DNA from: Xylaria sp. FL1777
Taxonomy: Eukaryota > Ascomycota > Sordariomycetes > Xylariales > Xylariaceae
Length of the DNA stretch: 64,000 bases
Assembly (NCBI GenBank): GCA_022578965.1
Contig: MU400578.1
Location: 62,001 to 126,000, forward strand
Direction of reading: 5' to 3'
Each line of letters begins with the position of its first letter. Within the stretch, counting starts at the first letter, position 1. Both the position numbers and the translations under genes were made by a program. Below the pieces are notes generated by a model. The model ran no database searches, was not told the origin of the DNA, and saw only the letters and a list, made by a program, of their open reading frames with translations. Positions 45,471 to 58,004 of this stretch are shown here, piece by piece.

Positions 45471-47212
45471 ATGACAGTCTCTGACTTCACTTTCACTCTT
45501 GTGAAGTATGTGGCTCTCATCCTCCTTCCCTATGTAAGTATGTGCCCTTGTCATAAAAGCCTCGCACATCATTGACAACTTCCTATTTGGCAGCTTGCTC
45601 TCGTGTTTGGGTATCGACTCTTTCTTCACCCGCTGAGGGCCTACCCGGGTCCGGTCTTGGCGAGATTCTCAGATCTTTACGCCGGCTTCTACGCGCTGGG
45701 GATGAGATTACACTTGGTCACCTATCGCGATCTGAAGAAATACGGTGAGTTCAGCGAGCTCTGATGTTTTCATCATCACTCTAGTGTTGACAACGCCTCG
45801 TCTAGGTCCTGTCATGAGGCATGGCCCGAATAAGCTTATCTTTAGTTCACCAAAAGCGCTTCAAGGTATATAAATGCACCTAGTGATCTTTATGCTCAAA
45901 ATTCCGAGAGCTGATTCTGTCAGATATCTATAATAATGAGAGGGTCACGAAGTCGCATGTCTATGAACTTACAGTGGCATCGGGTAAACCAAGCATTTTC
46001 AACGCGATTGACCGACAGAAACACAGGGAAAAACGCAAACTCATCGGACAAGCAATTACTGATAAGGCTATGCGCTCTTTCGAGCCAACCATGCTAGGAC
46101 AGATTGAAGTTTTCATTGAGCAGATACGGCTGGCATCGTCGTCAATATCAGGATCTAATGGTTCACAGCCCGTCAATATGACAGATCTCACGAAGCGGCT
46201 GGGAGCAGACATCGTTGGTCATCTCGCCTTCGGATACGCGATGAACATGCAAACAGACCCGACATATCGATTCGTCCTCGGGGGGCTTGCTGTCGGCATG
46301 TATCAGAACAATAGCTTTATGCAGTTTCCGTTGCTCAAGAAGCTAGGCTTACACAACCTTGTGACCATCCTAGGAGGGTTTGCATCACGTATGAAGTATA
46401 AGAATATGCTGCAAAAAATGATCACCTCGCGACTCTCTCAAGAAAAGCATGCCAAGAATGACCTATATTCCTTCGTCGTCGACCATCTAGATCTCGATGG
46501 CAGCAAAAATGGCGTCACAACTAGCGAACTGTGGTCCGAGGCTTTATTCTTCTTTCCAGCAGGTGGCGACACCACTACGACTGTCATGAGTGCGCTATTT
46601 TTCTATCTAGCACATAATCGTGATGTATACGACAAATTAGCCGCCGAGATACGTCAAACCTTCGAGGACGAAGCCAACATCCGAGGTGGTCCACTGTTGG
46701 CAAGCTGCCGGTATCTGCGAGCCTGCATCGATGAGGCATTGCGGATCTCGTCCCCCGTGTCCGGAACGCTCTGGAGGGAGCTGTACTCTAACGAGTTAGA
46801 CAAGGGCCCCTTCGTCGTTGATGGCCATGTGATACCCCCGGGTACGCAGGTAGGCGTTAGCATCTACGCCCTTCACCATAGCGAGCAGTATTTCGACGAC
46901 CCTTTTACATTTCGCCCGGACCGATGGCTCACGGATGACCAGGACGCTCTTAGCCGTATGAATTCAGCCTTCAGCCCATTCTCGCTTGGGGCGAGAGGAT
47001 GCGCTGGCAAGGCAATGGCATATCTGGAGGCGAGCTTAGTGTTGGCGAAAACCATATGGTGCTTCGATTTCACGCTAGCACCGGGGAAGTTAGGTCAAGT
47101 GGGCATAGCGGGTGGGAATAAAGGGGATTCCCCGGTCGAATTTCAGCTCCATGATACCTTTGGCTCAAGGCACGACGGACCTAATCTAGTCTTCCGTAGG
47201 AGAGATATCTGA
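45471..47212 (+). CDS. Cytochrome P450 monooxygenase
   Basis: Four exons: join(45471..45533,45594..45744,45806..45865,45924..47212), 520 residues; introns of 58-61 nt. Residues 1-30 form the N-terminal membrane anchor (YVALILLPYLALVFGY), followed by the hinge LHPLRAYPGPVLAR. The I helix has AGGDTTTT, the K helix has EALR, the PERF-like region is FRPDRWL, and the heme loop is FSLGARGCAGKAM with C451 as the iron ligand. An ER-bound oxygenase acting with a P450 reductase. The sequence is of the type used for isotrichodermin/benzoate-like and secondary-metabolite oxidations; the substrate cannot be given. The closest intact neighbour is a methyltransferase 1.4 kb downstream on the other strand. 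Confidence 0.94.
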
Positions 47213-48574
47213 GAATGGGACCGCAGCTCAAGAGTCAAAGACTGACTCATCGTCCTCAGGGCACCCGCTCTATCATGCTATGGAGTCGTATAGGGAAAAC
47301 ATTACCATTCCTTTCTTGTATTTTAGTTCAAATTAAGGACAACCAACTGTTGTCACAAATCATGGCATTTAGTTCAGTTTTGCCGTCGGAATATTACAAG
47401 GATTGAAGCTATCTACGTCTCACCCACCAATCAGATCACCTAGTTGCCCAGGAGAGGTCGCCAAGTATACTGCGTACATATACTGCAGGATCTCAAAGGT
47501 TAGCTCCGCGCTAAATACTAAAAAAGTAGGATATGTACTCACAAGGCTGCCATGTTAATTCAGTACTAACTGTATAGTCAGTTGGCTGGCTTGACACACC
47601 AAATACCTGTAGATATATCAGACTAGCAGAGAACTTCACCAAAACAAAGGTATCATCATGTGCTGCCGAGATCACATTTGTAACTAGGTTTGATGTTAGA
47701 AAATAAGTTGAAAAGTAGGCTCAAATTATAATTACAGTGATAAGTACACTATAATTCTATGTTGGGTTTAGTTTCGTCTCCCGATAGTGGAATGTCGTCT
47801 TCAAAAGGCAAACGTGGTATAGGGGACCCCAGTTTCGGATGCCACAACCTCCAGTCTTGAAGGCTTCCATACCAACACTTCAACATTTGTATGCAAAATA
47901 TATATTTACGCATTAACTTTTAACAATTTCTTAAAGTTGGCAGGTCAATTCGTTGAGTTTCCATTTTAGCTCGAGTAGGACTACCACGCAATCGATTTTT
48001 TAATTCATTGCAGCCTCGGGAGTGCCTGGTTCTGTCAAGTGGCGCGGTGTAGGATGAAGTAACTCCGGCGCAGCCTCTGTACCGACGCTACCATACATCG
48101 CGAAGTTTTGCCTTTCTCTGATATTATAATGCACGTTGGTTGTAGGACTTAGGCTGTAGGAATGAGGCGTTGTGCAACGCGTGGAATCTACCTGCCTCGC
48201 TCAGCAATCATGTTCGTCGAGTTGCAAGCTAGTTATCGATCTGTCCTCCGCTCTTTTGCCAGACCTACAGTCAGGGATGTCACATAGGTACTCCAAGTCT
48301 GTGGCTTAAGAAGGTTAGAGAGGATCCAATCTTCCGGGTCGACCCGTGCAGGTCTAGGGCGGAGATCGAATTGGAGACAAATCTTAACCTATTTTGGTTA
48401 GTGTCCACTCGGACGCAAGTTAGCTTATCTAGCTATATATTAATGCACAACGCGGATGTTCTATATTTCGATGGGAAGAGACCTGACTAGGTACCTCGTT
48501 TTGCATTTATGTTCACAATCGGAGAGGTATGTTTGCCCTGGGGAACACTCCTGCCATGTCTACATTCTGTCGGT
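47213..48574. other. AT-rich intergenic between P450 and methyltransferase
   Basis: 1.4 kb between convergent genes, AT-rich from 47500 to 48000. No coding frame supported. Confidence 0.5.
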
Positions 48575-49586
48575 TCATGACACCCGGGTGGCCACGAATT
48601 CTATCACACAAACACCAGGTTCCATCCAAGCCATGTCTTTTTCACCCCAGCCCATTTCCGAACTAGAGCGCAGCCAGGCTTCGGTCTCCCATCGCGAGCC
48701 CGTCGCCTTTCCCGCTACCTCAAACATCTTGGCGAGGCTCTCCTGATTATGGCGCCAAGTAGTAACAGATGGGAGTCGTTCGACACTCACGCTTTGCGCC
48801 ACCGTGTTGCCGATCTGGTTCCCAACAATCGATGAGCCCGGGGCCGGCTTCGTGAAAGTTATCAAGGTCTCCAGTGCTTTGGCTTGATTTTCCCAATCCC
48901 ACTGGTGGAGGAGTTGGGACACGACGACGATGTCTATCTGGCCTTTCAGTGCCAAGAGCTCTGGAGAGGAAGATAGGAAGTCGGCCTCGATAAATCGTCC
49001 GTGGAAACGATCGCGGTCGCGAAAAAGCTCGTAACTGAGGTCGGAGAAGTTGACGATATCAACGCCAATTAATCTCTCTGAAGGCGCACCGTCATAGACC
49101 AAGCGACGAAGATCATGGCCGAGGAAAGTACCTACATCCATTAGAGAAGCACCGTTCTTGACTCGCGTCATGATTCTCTCGTACGCAGATAGTCGGCACA
49201 GCTGGGGGGTTAACCAGACTCCGAGGCCGATACAGGGGTAGGCGCGGACCTCCCAGGCTTTATCGCGCTGGACCATCGTCAACTTTAGTCTGCTAGATTA
49301 CGCCGATGAGGAGACCCACGATAAGGTGAACATGCTCTACCTGCTGGTCTCTCGGGACGTTACTGTACTTCTCGAGTAGATCCTGGGTCTGTTTGAAGTC
49401 GAGTCAGCTCGAATTCAAAAGGACATGTTGAAATCGCAACCGGGAATGGCGACAGGGGTATTCTCCTCATACCTCGGGAACTAGACGGCTTGCGAGATCG
49501 TCGTTGTAGAATGGCACCTTTTCCCGATCCTGTGCTTTGGCGTACTCGGGCTCAGAATAATTGGTGCTGGCCGTCGTGGATGTCAT
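48575..49586 (-). CDS. SAM-dependent methyltransferase, fungal secondary-metabolism type
   Basis: Three exons: complement(join(48575..49267,49320..49388,49473..49586)), 291 residues. It starts MTSTTASTNYSEPEYAKAQD. The second splice rebuilds RDKAWEVRAYPCIGLGVW, the hallmark block of this family. Motif I is LMDVGTFLGHD (103-113), where relatives have DLGCCFGQD, so it is a mild variant. It is followed by VYDGAPSERLIGVDIV, FIEADFL, and QIDIVVVSQLLHQWDW, then the GSSIVGNQIGN strand. Relatives methylate carboxylic acids in fungal meroterpenoid pathways; that is family knowledge, and the substrate here is unknown. Soluble. A pathway link to the P450 is plausible by distance only, as no PKS, NRPS or terpene cyclase is in the window. 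Confidence 0.9.
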
Positions 49587-49972
49587 GGCTAAAAGAGGGA
49601 CAAGTAAAGAGAGAGGCTAGCTAGTAGAGAGGACGAATTGATAAATTGAAGAAGAAAGGATCACCCATGAGAAGCGCAATGAATAGAAAGCAAGAAGAGA
49701 CCTTGGAGGCGTCGATAAGCATGCTGTGAAGAAGAACCTAGGTAAACAACGCAGAGGCAAGACGGAAAAATCCCGAAAGCCGGACGTGTGTAGCGTTACG
49801 TCATCCTCTCCTACAGCTATATTTAGATATTTAGACGGATGCTACGGGAGTCTGCGATGTTAGGAATCGGCCGGGAACCTGCAGCTATCCCCAGTCTATT
49901 TCATACACCGGTGTTTGGACCGTAGCAGCATTAGAAGTCGTTTCATGACGTCCCTATCCGCAAGCGCTCACG
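49587..49972. other. Intergenic, 5' of methyltransferase
   Basis: 386 bases between the methyltransferase start and a decayed rhodopsin-like gene. An ACCTAGGT octamer lies near 49736. Nothing else seen. Confidence 0.5.
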
Positions 49973-51180
49973 ATGGTAGCGTCCCCAACAGAAGGTGGCA
50001 TCTACGCCGTGTCGTTTATACTTCTCGTCGCTTCCTCTGGCTTCGTGGCTCTCCGCTGCATAGCGCGACATATAAGAGCGGTGAAATGGGGCATCGATGA
50101 CTAGCTGGTACTCTCCGCCCTGGTGAGGAACTGCTCCCTTACCTGCCGTCACGCGTTACCCGACCTAATCTTCTCTAGATTCTACAATGGGGCTTAGCTA
50201 TTATCCTCATATACGGTACGCAGCCCTAGTAGCGTTATCAGTCTATCTCGTCGTTCTCCCTACGTCTTTTTCACTAACCAATGCGATAACTTCTTAGGCG
50301 CTTCATAGGGCCCTCAAATCCGGCGTGGTGGCGTTCTACCACCGCATTTTAATCGGTGATAGATTCCGGAAGGTCTCTCTCGCTACCCTCGTGTTTATCG
50401 CCCTCTGGACGACTGCGTTCTTCTTTGCTACCGTCCTAGAGTGCAACGGGCACAACTTGAACCTCATATGGATCTCTCTCTCGACGTTCAAGGGACAATG
50501 CCAGAAGTACAAGACTATCCAGCTGTCGCACTGCGCCACTGATGTCGCGACTGATTTGGTCGTCCTGTCGCTACCCCTACCACCGATCTGGAAGCTTAAC
50601 ATGCCCGTTCAGCGGAAGGCTTTTCTGACGCTCCTTTTCCTTGTTGGCTTCGCGTAGGTAACTGACAATCTAATCGTGTTTGAGGCCAGTTGCTTATCGT
50701 GGGTTCTGGTTCCGTCGCAGCAGGCACCGCTCGTCTTGCCATCGTTGCGGAAGACATTGTGGAGACTAGCCCAGGGTCTCATGATGTTCTAGGTAGATGC
50801 TGAAGTCACTTTCCGTCTCATCTCACCTACCCATACACTATGCCAAAGAAGATTGCTGGCCTTATTCAGGTACCGAGACCAATGTTCTCGTGTGGGCGTA
50901 CGTTGAGGTGGGGGTGGCTGTTATTGCCGCGTGCCTACCTACCCTCAACCAATTGCTTGACACCCGCTGCATCGGCAGTGTTGTCGCGAGTCTACGCTCC
51001 AAGGTCTCCCTGGTGTTCTACGCTTCTAAGAATAGCCAGCTCAGCAAAAATAGTATTATTGGTGGCTCGAGCGGCTTGGAGCTACATCCTACCGAAGCCT
51101 CGGGTCCTAGCCATAAAGACAGACAGATAGACGGAGGCGACAGCATCCACAAGACGCATCAGCAAGCGGCTATGGTATAA
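49973..51180 (+). pseudogene. Rhodopsin-like integral membrane protein, decayed copy A
   Basis: ATG at 49973 opens a typical first helix (YAVSFILLVASSGFVALR) and RHIRAVKWGIDD, then a TAG at 50102-50104 stands where the family has an aromatic residue. The frame continues past the stop (LVLSAL), and an exon coding ILQWGLAIILIY follows a normal intron. The next exon (from 50298: ALHRALKSGVVAFYHR through PPIWKLNMPVQRK) cannot be joined in frame by a normal GT-AG intron. A further in-frame TAG follows LVGFA. The last segment codes GTARLAIVAEDIVE and NVLVWAYVEVGVAVIAA, then a polar tail to 51180. Multiple breaks, so most likely non-functional. Confidence 0.7.
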
Positions 51181-51227
51181 GACAGGGCAGAGTAGCTGAT
51201 CTTGCGAGTTTTCACTGACCGACGTAG

Positions 51228-52000
51228 ATGGTTACTCCCCAGTTCACCGCACTGGCCATTGGCGGTGTCTTTGATTGTAAGACCGACAAGTCCGCAAGCG
51301 CGCCTCACACACATCGGTCTAGAATCGACCCGTCGATGGAGCAGGCTTCATTAACGATGCGTCTTGAATGCCAACCCTATGAATTCCTTGCTACCCACCA
51401 ATCTAATAGTATTGTAGCCGTCATACATTGGGTTTTGCTATTGAGTACTTCGTATATCAAGTCCAGAGATAGGCTGGTGGGCGCATCAATGGGATATGAC
51501 AGCAGAGGTAAGTATGGCGTCTCGTCTTGCTCCTCGACTAACCGACATGTGGACGACAGTGGGTATATATTGCCGGCCTCCTCTACAACTCTAGAATTGC
51601 CCCCGTCAAGGTGACTATCGTGATGGAGTGGCTGCGCATATTTTGGTCGCGGTCCCGCAACGCTTTCTTCTAGCCTTGTCAGGTTTCCCTCTGGCTTAAT
51701 ATTGCGTATTACATTGCTACTATCGTCGTGGAGAGCATACAATGTATGCCACACGAACTAATCCGGGACTCGATAGTCAAGGGGGCATGCCTCGACAAAA
51801 CAGCCGCCGAGGCAATTTCCTGGATTAATGTGGTTTTCGACGTCGCGTTGCTCGTCGTCCCCCAGTTTGTCATCTGGCGTCTGGAACTATGGACATGGGA
51901 GAAAGCTGATGTGCCTCTGGTCTTCGCCGTCGGAGTATTGGAAGTTGACTCTTGGTACAGCGCAGCTATCTTCCGACTAGTTGTCACCCAAGCGTACCGG
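51228..52000 (+). pseudogene. Rhodopsin-like integral membrane protein, decayed copy B
   Basis: A second, different subfamily. The recognisable part is about 51600-51990: KVTIVMEWLRIF, SRSRNAFF, then TAG at 51671-51673 where relatives have Trp, then in the same frame LWLNIAYYIATIVVE, CMPHELIRDSIVKG, and NVVFDVALLVVPQFVIWRL. The reading frame is otherwise intact across the stop, so a single G-to-A change would explain it. The last helix after FAVGVL is weak. Upstream (51228 on) a hydrophobic start is present but exons are unclear. It lies in tandem after copy A. Confidence 0.62.
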
Positions 52001-53088
52001 AATTTCCCACTATTCTGTGCGGTGGGGATGCAGAAATATGGTTCTAATGCGAGCAGCATCGGTCCGGGGCGCGAGGCACGCACAGGGTCAAGCAAGAGAT
52101 ATCAAAACCTTGATAGGAGAGTATCCTACCGGCTAATACCCTTGATGCCACCACAACACGGTGTACCTCTATGGTCGACGGTCCGGGTCCGTGTGGACAG
52201 ACGAGATCCGAGCGGATGCACTGGGAGACTTAGACAAAGGCATCGAAGAGGACGTCCTACTGCGTCAACAGTCTTGGGTTCACGTAAGTTGGGATAGAGG
52301 GTAGGACAACATCGTTTATCCCTGCTCAACACGTTAATTAAGCTATTGTGTATGTAACGCCGACACGTGTGTGCATCCGCCCTTCAATGTGAATGTTTCC
52401 GTGGGTCTTATCTTCATTCCATTAAAGAGTATTTGAAGATAGAACATACCTACATATAGTATACAATGATTGTCGTGACCGCAAATTCTCAACACGGGAC
52501 CATCTATCTACCTCGGTAGATACTGCTATTATTGTGCATATTCGAAGCTCATCTGGTTTATATTTTTCACTTCAATTGAATGGCTCAGGCTCCTGTTTCG
52601 GTCTTGAGATAAGTGCTTTAGCTTCAGAATTACCGGTACCTACATGAGATACCTCGAATGTATCACTCTAAGAAGGTTTAAGCCATAGACGCGTACAAGC
52701 TAAGCCGCATGGGGCAAAGTGCAGTGGGCTCCTATGCGTGCAGGTGGTAACATACGCGGGCTCACGTCCAATAGTATCTTAGAGCTAGGTGACGTCTGTG
52801 ATAGTACCTAACCTAAATGCAGCCCCCGCCTTCTCACAATGGAGCCCCTCTGTCCGTTGGTACGTATGTTTACGACGTATATGTAGGGATGCTACAGCCC
52901 TTATTGAGAAGTACCTGCCTTCGTATGTCTCCATCGGCGATCCGGCTTTGATGTTTAAAACGCTTCTGTCTTCCCGTCTCTCCGCCTCTCCGCCTCTCCG
53001 CTGTGACCATCTGGCCCCCCTTCGCTAGATGCCCACCTACTTACTCATCGCGAACAAGCACCTCCCGATACTTTGAACCTGATACGCC
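52001..53088. other. Intergenic, 5' region of SDS22
   Basis: About 1.1 kb with no coding frame. Contains the CTCTCCGC triple repeat at 52978-53001 just before SDS22. Confidence 0.5.
52978..53001. repeat. CTCTCCGC x3 tandem repeat
   Basis: Three exact copies of an 8-nt pyrimidine-rich unit about 90 bp before the SDS22 ATG, within a C/T-rich leader. Confidence 0.85.
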
Positions 53089-54384
53089 ATGTCTGCCCAG
53101 GCCAACGAAGAAAACGGCAAGGAGTCGCCGCCACACACTGTCGAAGTTGTTTTGGATGAAGCCCACTCGGAGCGCGCAGACACCGAGCCCAAGCGCCGTC
53201 ACAGCCTAAGAGACAGCAAAGGCTGGGACGGCAAGCTACGGATTGACCGCAGTGCCTCGATCCAAAACCCCGAGGCTCTCACAGACCCAGACTATTCCGA
53301 TTCCGAGAATGTGGTGCGCGGCGAGGAAATCAACGCCGACGAAGGTATCGCTCCTCGTTCTGCGTCGTGCTCTCTGTACAAACGCGCGCCGGCTGACCAC
53401 GCTGTCTCTTTTAGATCTCCTCGACGACGAAAGCCCTGACACCGATGAGATTAACCTGATCCAATCTCGTATTGCTTCGATCCCTAATCTGCACCTGGAA
53501 CGATTCAGAAACGTCAAGCGACTGTGCCTCCGTCAGAACCTTGTGCAGGATGTCGAGGGCTTGTCTGACTTAGCATCAACGCTTGAGCACCTGGATCTCT
53601 ATGACAACCTCATTTCTCATATTCGGGGCTTGGACAAGCTGACTAAGCTTAAGTCGCTGGACTTTAGCTTCAACAAAATCAAACATATCAAAAACATCAG
53701 CCATCTCACAGATCTGACTGATCTGTATTTTGTCTCTAATAAAATCAGTCGGATTGAAGGGCTCGATACGCTTGTGAACCTGCGTCAGATCGAACTTGCA
53801 TCCAATCGGATAAGGGAAATACAGAACCTCGACGCACTGAAAAACTTGGAGGAACTTTGGTTGGCCAAAAATAAGATTACCGAAATTCATGGCCTTGGAG
53901 GACTGCCGAAGCTGAGACTTTTGAGCATTCAGTCAAACCGGATCTCCGACCTTTCACCATTACGAGAAGTACCACAACTGGAGGAGCTCTACATATCACA
54001 TAACGCACTGGAGACCCTGGAGGGGCTGGAGGGTAACCCTAACTTAACGATAATCGATTTTTCGAACAACACTGTCCAGAGCTTCAAAGGTACAGGTGGA
54101 CTAAAGAATCTGGAGGAAATATGGGCTAGCAGTAATCAGATATTGGACCTCGCAGACATCGAGAGAGAACTGGCCGACAAGAAAAATCTCAAAACCATCT
54201 ATCTTGAAGGTAACCCCCTGCAACTAAGACAGCCAGCTCTTTACCGAAACAAACTCCGGCTAGCCCTGCCTCAGGTACAACAGATAGATGCTAGTAAGCT
54301 TTACCTCCTTCTTCGTCCCAATTACCAGTCTTGCGACAGAGAGCTCCTAACACGCATGTGGTAGCCTTCGTCAAATCTACTTAA
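53089..54384 (+). CDS. SDS22: Protein phosphatase 1 regulatory subunit SDS22, LRR
   Basis: Three exons: join(53089..53344,53415..54293,54365..54384), 384 residues. The first 90 residues are acidic and polar. The rest is a run of about a dozen SDS22-class leucine-rich repeats of 22 residues (for example LEHLDLYDNLISHIRGLDKL). The final intron (54294-54364) rebuilds QIDATFVKST, the usual SDS22 cap; the unspliced frame would end in an unrelated 23-residue tail. SDS22 binds the phosphatase catalytic subunit PP1 and helps its maturation and nuclear mitotic roles. Conserved housekeeping gene. Confidence 0.95.
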
Positions 54385-54882
54385 GACTATTCAACCCAAT
54401 TACGGGGTTGGGACTGTAATTTCACACAGCATAGCCATGGAGTTCGGGGAAATATTTGTTTTGGGACGCCATACCTAAGTTAAACCTAATATGAGGTTTA
54501 AGACACGATATTTATCCAGCAGAGTTACAAGTTGGGGCTTCAGTACTCGGGCCATCACATATGATCACCCGAATCATATGCGTCTACCGACATAGATGTG
54601 ACTTCCAACACCCGAAGAGTATTCCTCCTCAATTTCCTAGGATGCTTTGCAACCTGTGTCAATATTAAGATAACAATACGGAAGGGTATTCCCTGTCTAT
54701 ATTACTTCACTCTACATTCCTGTATCCCAATGAGTCCGCAGCTCTTTCGAAGCCGAGCTCCTTGTTAATGTAAAACACATTCTTGCATTTAAAATATCCA
54801 TTGAAGCAGGTTGCCGCGGACGTCATGCTTTATCCATTTACCCAGATGTGCTAGGCAAGGAAATGCAAGTTATTGTCATGCA
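54385..54882. other. Intergenic between convergent genes
   Basis: 498 bases between SDS22 and the 3' end of the aldo-keto reductase. No feature seen. Confidence 0.5.
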
Positions 54883-56339
54883 TTAACCGAAAATCCAGAA
54901 CTTGTCGGTGTCAAAGTACTAATAAAGCAAGCGATTGTTAGTATACTATCTCGATAAGCACTATCATGGAAGGCCGAATTTTTTTTAACTCAACCCAAAC
55001 GTGTACTAGCTAACACGGCAAGTTTGAAAGGGGGGGGGCGGGGAAAACTCACGTTCGATGGCTGGTTGAATCGAATAGAACCGACATCCTTGGCAGTAAT
55101 CTGATCTAACTCGGCCTGCTCAAGGTCGAAGCCCGTACAATCGAGGTTCTGAGCCATGACAGCGACACGTGACGTCTTGGGGATGACGGCGAGGCCGCGC
55201 TGCGTAGCCCAGCGCAGGAGGATCTGGGAGGGCTCCTTGCCGTGCTTCTTGGCGAGCTGGACGATGAGATCGTCCTCCATGAGAGGCTTGAGGGCCTGGG
55301 CGTGCTTGAAGCCGAAGGTGAGGAAGCTGGCGGGGCCGAAGGATGAGTAGGCGGTGACGGCGATGTTTTCAGCCTTGCAGAGGTTCAGCAGCTCCTGCTG
55401 CACGAGGTAGGGGTGGTGCTCGATCTGCAGCGCCGCGGGCGGCACGCGCGCGTACCGCAGCATGTCGTAGATCAGCTGCGCCTGGAAGTTGGACACTCCA
55501 ATCGACCGCGCCAGCCCCTTGTCCACGACGCCCTCCATCGCCGCCCACGTTACGTGCATCGGTGTCTTGCTCCGCACCACCTCCGACACCCCGTCATAAT
55601 GCCACCCCGGCGGATACCGCACTGCCGGGTCCACGTACTTCAGCGCACCCGGAAAGTGGATGAGGTACAGGTCGAAGTACTCCAGCCCCCAGTCAGACAG
55701 CGACCGCCGGATCGCAGGCTCCACCTTGTCCCCGTCCTCGAAGACGGGCCATAGCTTCGACGTGATGAAAAGCTCCCCGCGCGTCACGAGGCCCTCCTTG
55801 ATGGCGCGGGCGACGCCCTCGCCGCATTCCTTCTCGTTACCGTAGTCTGCCGCCGTGAGGATTCGTTAGCTCGTTGATCTGTACATTGCTATGTTGTTGT
55901 GATGCAGTGTATCGTGCTATTAGCTTAGGAGGAACTAGGTAGGCAGGTGGTTCAGGAGAGCTTTGCGCCGTCACGGGGTCTATTCCTCCGAGAAGCGAGC
56001 AGGGGTCTTTTGTCTGTTGCCCACTTGGCGGGGAATGACGAGGGGCAGGTCTAGCTCTTATCCCCTTTTTCTTGGTTGCCATGTTTTCTTGTTTCTTTTT
56101 TTAGATTCTTCCTGTTCTTGTGTGGGTTGGCGTTGTTGGGAACTGAGACGAAGATGAGAGATTCTTTAACGGCGACAAGTTTCCTTCTCCCACTTACCGC
56201 AAGCACCATCGAACAGTCTATACCCAAGTTTAATGGCATTGTAGACGATATCGGCGGCCTTATCATTCTCCACCTTCCAGAGACCAAAGCCCACCTGGGG
56301 CATCTCATAACCACTGCTTAACTTTATGGTAGGACCCAT
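54883..56339 (-). CDS. XYL1: NAD(P)H-dependent D-xylose reductase, aldo-keto reductase
   Basis: Three exons: complement(join(54883..54918,55053..55846,56198..56339)), 323 residues. The catalytic tetrad is intact and at classical spacing: D44, Y49, K78, H111 (LFDGACDYGNE, SKLW, LIHFPGA). LQIEHHPYL and IPKTS are the usual family blocks; [13 protein letters not shown] is restored at the C-terminus by the last intron (54919-55052). It reduces D-xylose to xylitol, the first step of fungal pentose use. The first intron is 351 nt, the longest here. In frame upstream, an ATG at 56489 would add 50 residues rich in Arg, Ser and Thr, resembling a mitochondrial presequence; the start at 56339 matches normal family length and is preferred. 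G-rich DNA (55031-55043) lies in the second intron. Confidence 0.93.
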
Positions 56340-58004
56340 GGTTATTATCCTGCTGCCAACCGTTCTGGCGGGTCGGGAGTGCGCTTTAGTGGTATACGCT
56401 GTATACAGAACGGCTCCCGGGATCTGGAAGCGGGGAGAAGTCGAGGCTCGATAGGTCAACGGGGTGCGAGTAAGGCAGAGTCGAAGCATATACGGCGAAA
56501 GTAGGATGTTGGAGGGAAGTAAGAACAGGGAATAAGAAACATCGAAAGGAGAAAAACAGTGTCACGGAACGCCTTCCCGCCCTATTTATTAAGGCTCGCC
56601 CCCTTCAACAAGACTTCTTGTTGTTGGTGGGGGTGCACCTTTTCATCGCGCTTATCCGGTGGTTTCAAAAGACGTCACAGGATGCTAGATCTGTATGTAC
56701 CTGTACAGCCTCTTTCATATCATCTACTATGTAAATGCAATCCCACGCGCCGTGCGGGGAATTCCATGTGCTTAATCTAAATCGAAGCGCGCCGTCTGAT
56801 TGGTATGGCTATTCTGCAAGTATGCTCGGATCAGGTCCCGATTACACCACATCGAGAGACTCGGCCCTATCCGGACGAGTTCTAGAATTGGGGACACCTT
56901 GGAGAGGCGAGAAGAAAACTCCTATCTCGACACAGGGACCGCTTCTCATTGGCGCGCTTACAGTATTTCCCCAAAGACTAGGCGCCGCAAGAGGGACTTT
57001 TGAGGGGCAACGAAGACGCTGCGAGCAACTTTTCCACGCTACCCTTGTGGGCTACTCCATCTGTTCCTGAGGCCTACGCGCGGCACCATTGGCTTGGAGA
57101 ATGAATTCGCCGACATCCGAACGACTCGAGGTTGTCCTCATTTAGCCTAAAGTGCGTTGCGAGAGAGGGAAACCAACTTGCGGCTAATAGGGCCGCCTGA
57201 ATCTGACGTTCTGTTGGATCGATCTGCTGAGGCGTCTTTCTCGATCACATGGTTTTGGGTCTTCTCTGTTCCCTTGATAGCACACCGCGTGTTTCATTGA
57301 AGAAATTAAGTCCCACGTAGAGCGTGGTCATGCGTCGAGGCGAAATGGTATTTTTACACTAGTCTCTAGATATGATACGGAGGTTGAACTTGGCATTGTT
57401 ATGCGTACATCTGCTATGAGCCTAGCACATCCAGTGCAAGACTACCTACCAAGCATTTAAGGTTATTAGTTACTAAATGCTCCGCCCGGCAAAATTGGAT
57501 CTGGGGCCACGTGCTGTAGATAGAGCTTCGTCTATCTTGGTAGCTGGAATGATAGCATTATGTTTTGGTGACTTGTTAATTAGATTTCTCTAATTTCCTT
57601 TCGTCTCTTCACAACAGTGTGTCGCCTGTTCTAGCCCCAGATGAATAAGAAACTGTTGGAATCTAGAAGATTAGGTCCAAGATAGAAAGCGAGTAGCGTA
57701 GCTTATTGTGGGAGGAAGATCTTGGAAACATTCTTTCTAGTATGTCAACCGTAATATGGATTCCAGTGGTAGAAGATACACTTGATATATCTATGAAAAA
57801 AAGCCAATCTCCTCCAGATAAGTGATAATGGTTAGAGACATGAGTTTAACTAAGCAGGGTTCCTCGAGCTAACTATATCCGCCGTTCCAAGCCGATATCT
57901 ATAGATCGCATATATCTGAGTCGCCAGCTTATTTCCCTACTGTCAGCCAGTACCCTTCGTTCACTGCGGCCCTTGTGGAGGTGGAGGTTTTTGTGGCTAA
58001 GACT
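56340..58004. other. Intergenic, 5' of the reductase
   Basis: 1.7 kb. The first 150 bases continue the reductase frame to an upstream ATG (56489). The rest has no supported coding frame. Confidence 0.5.
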
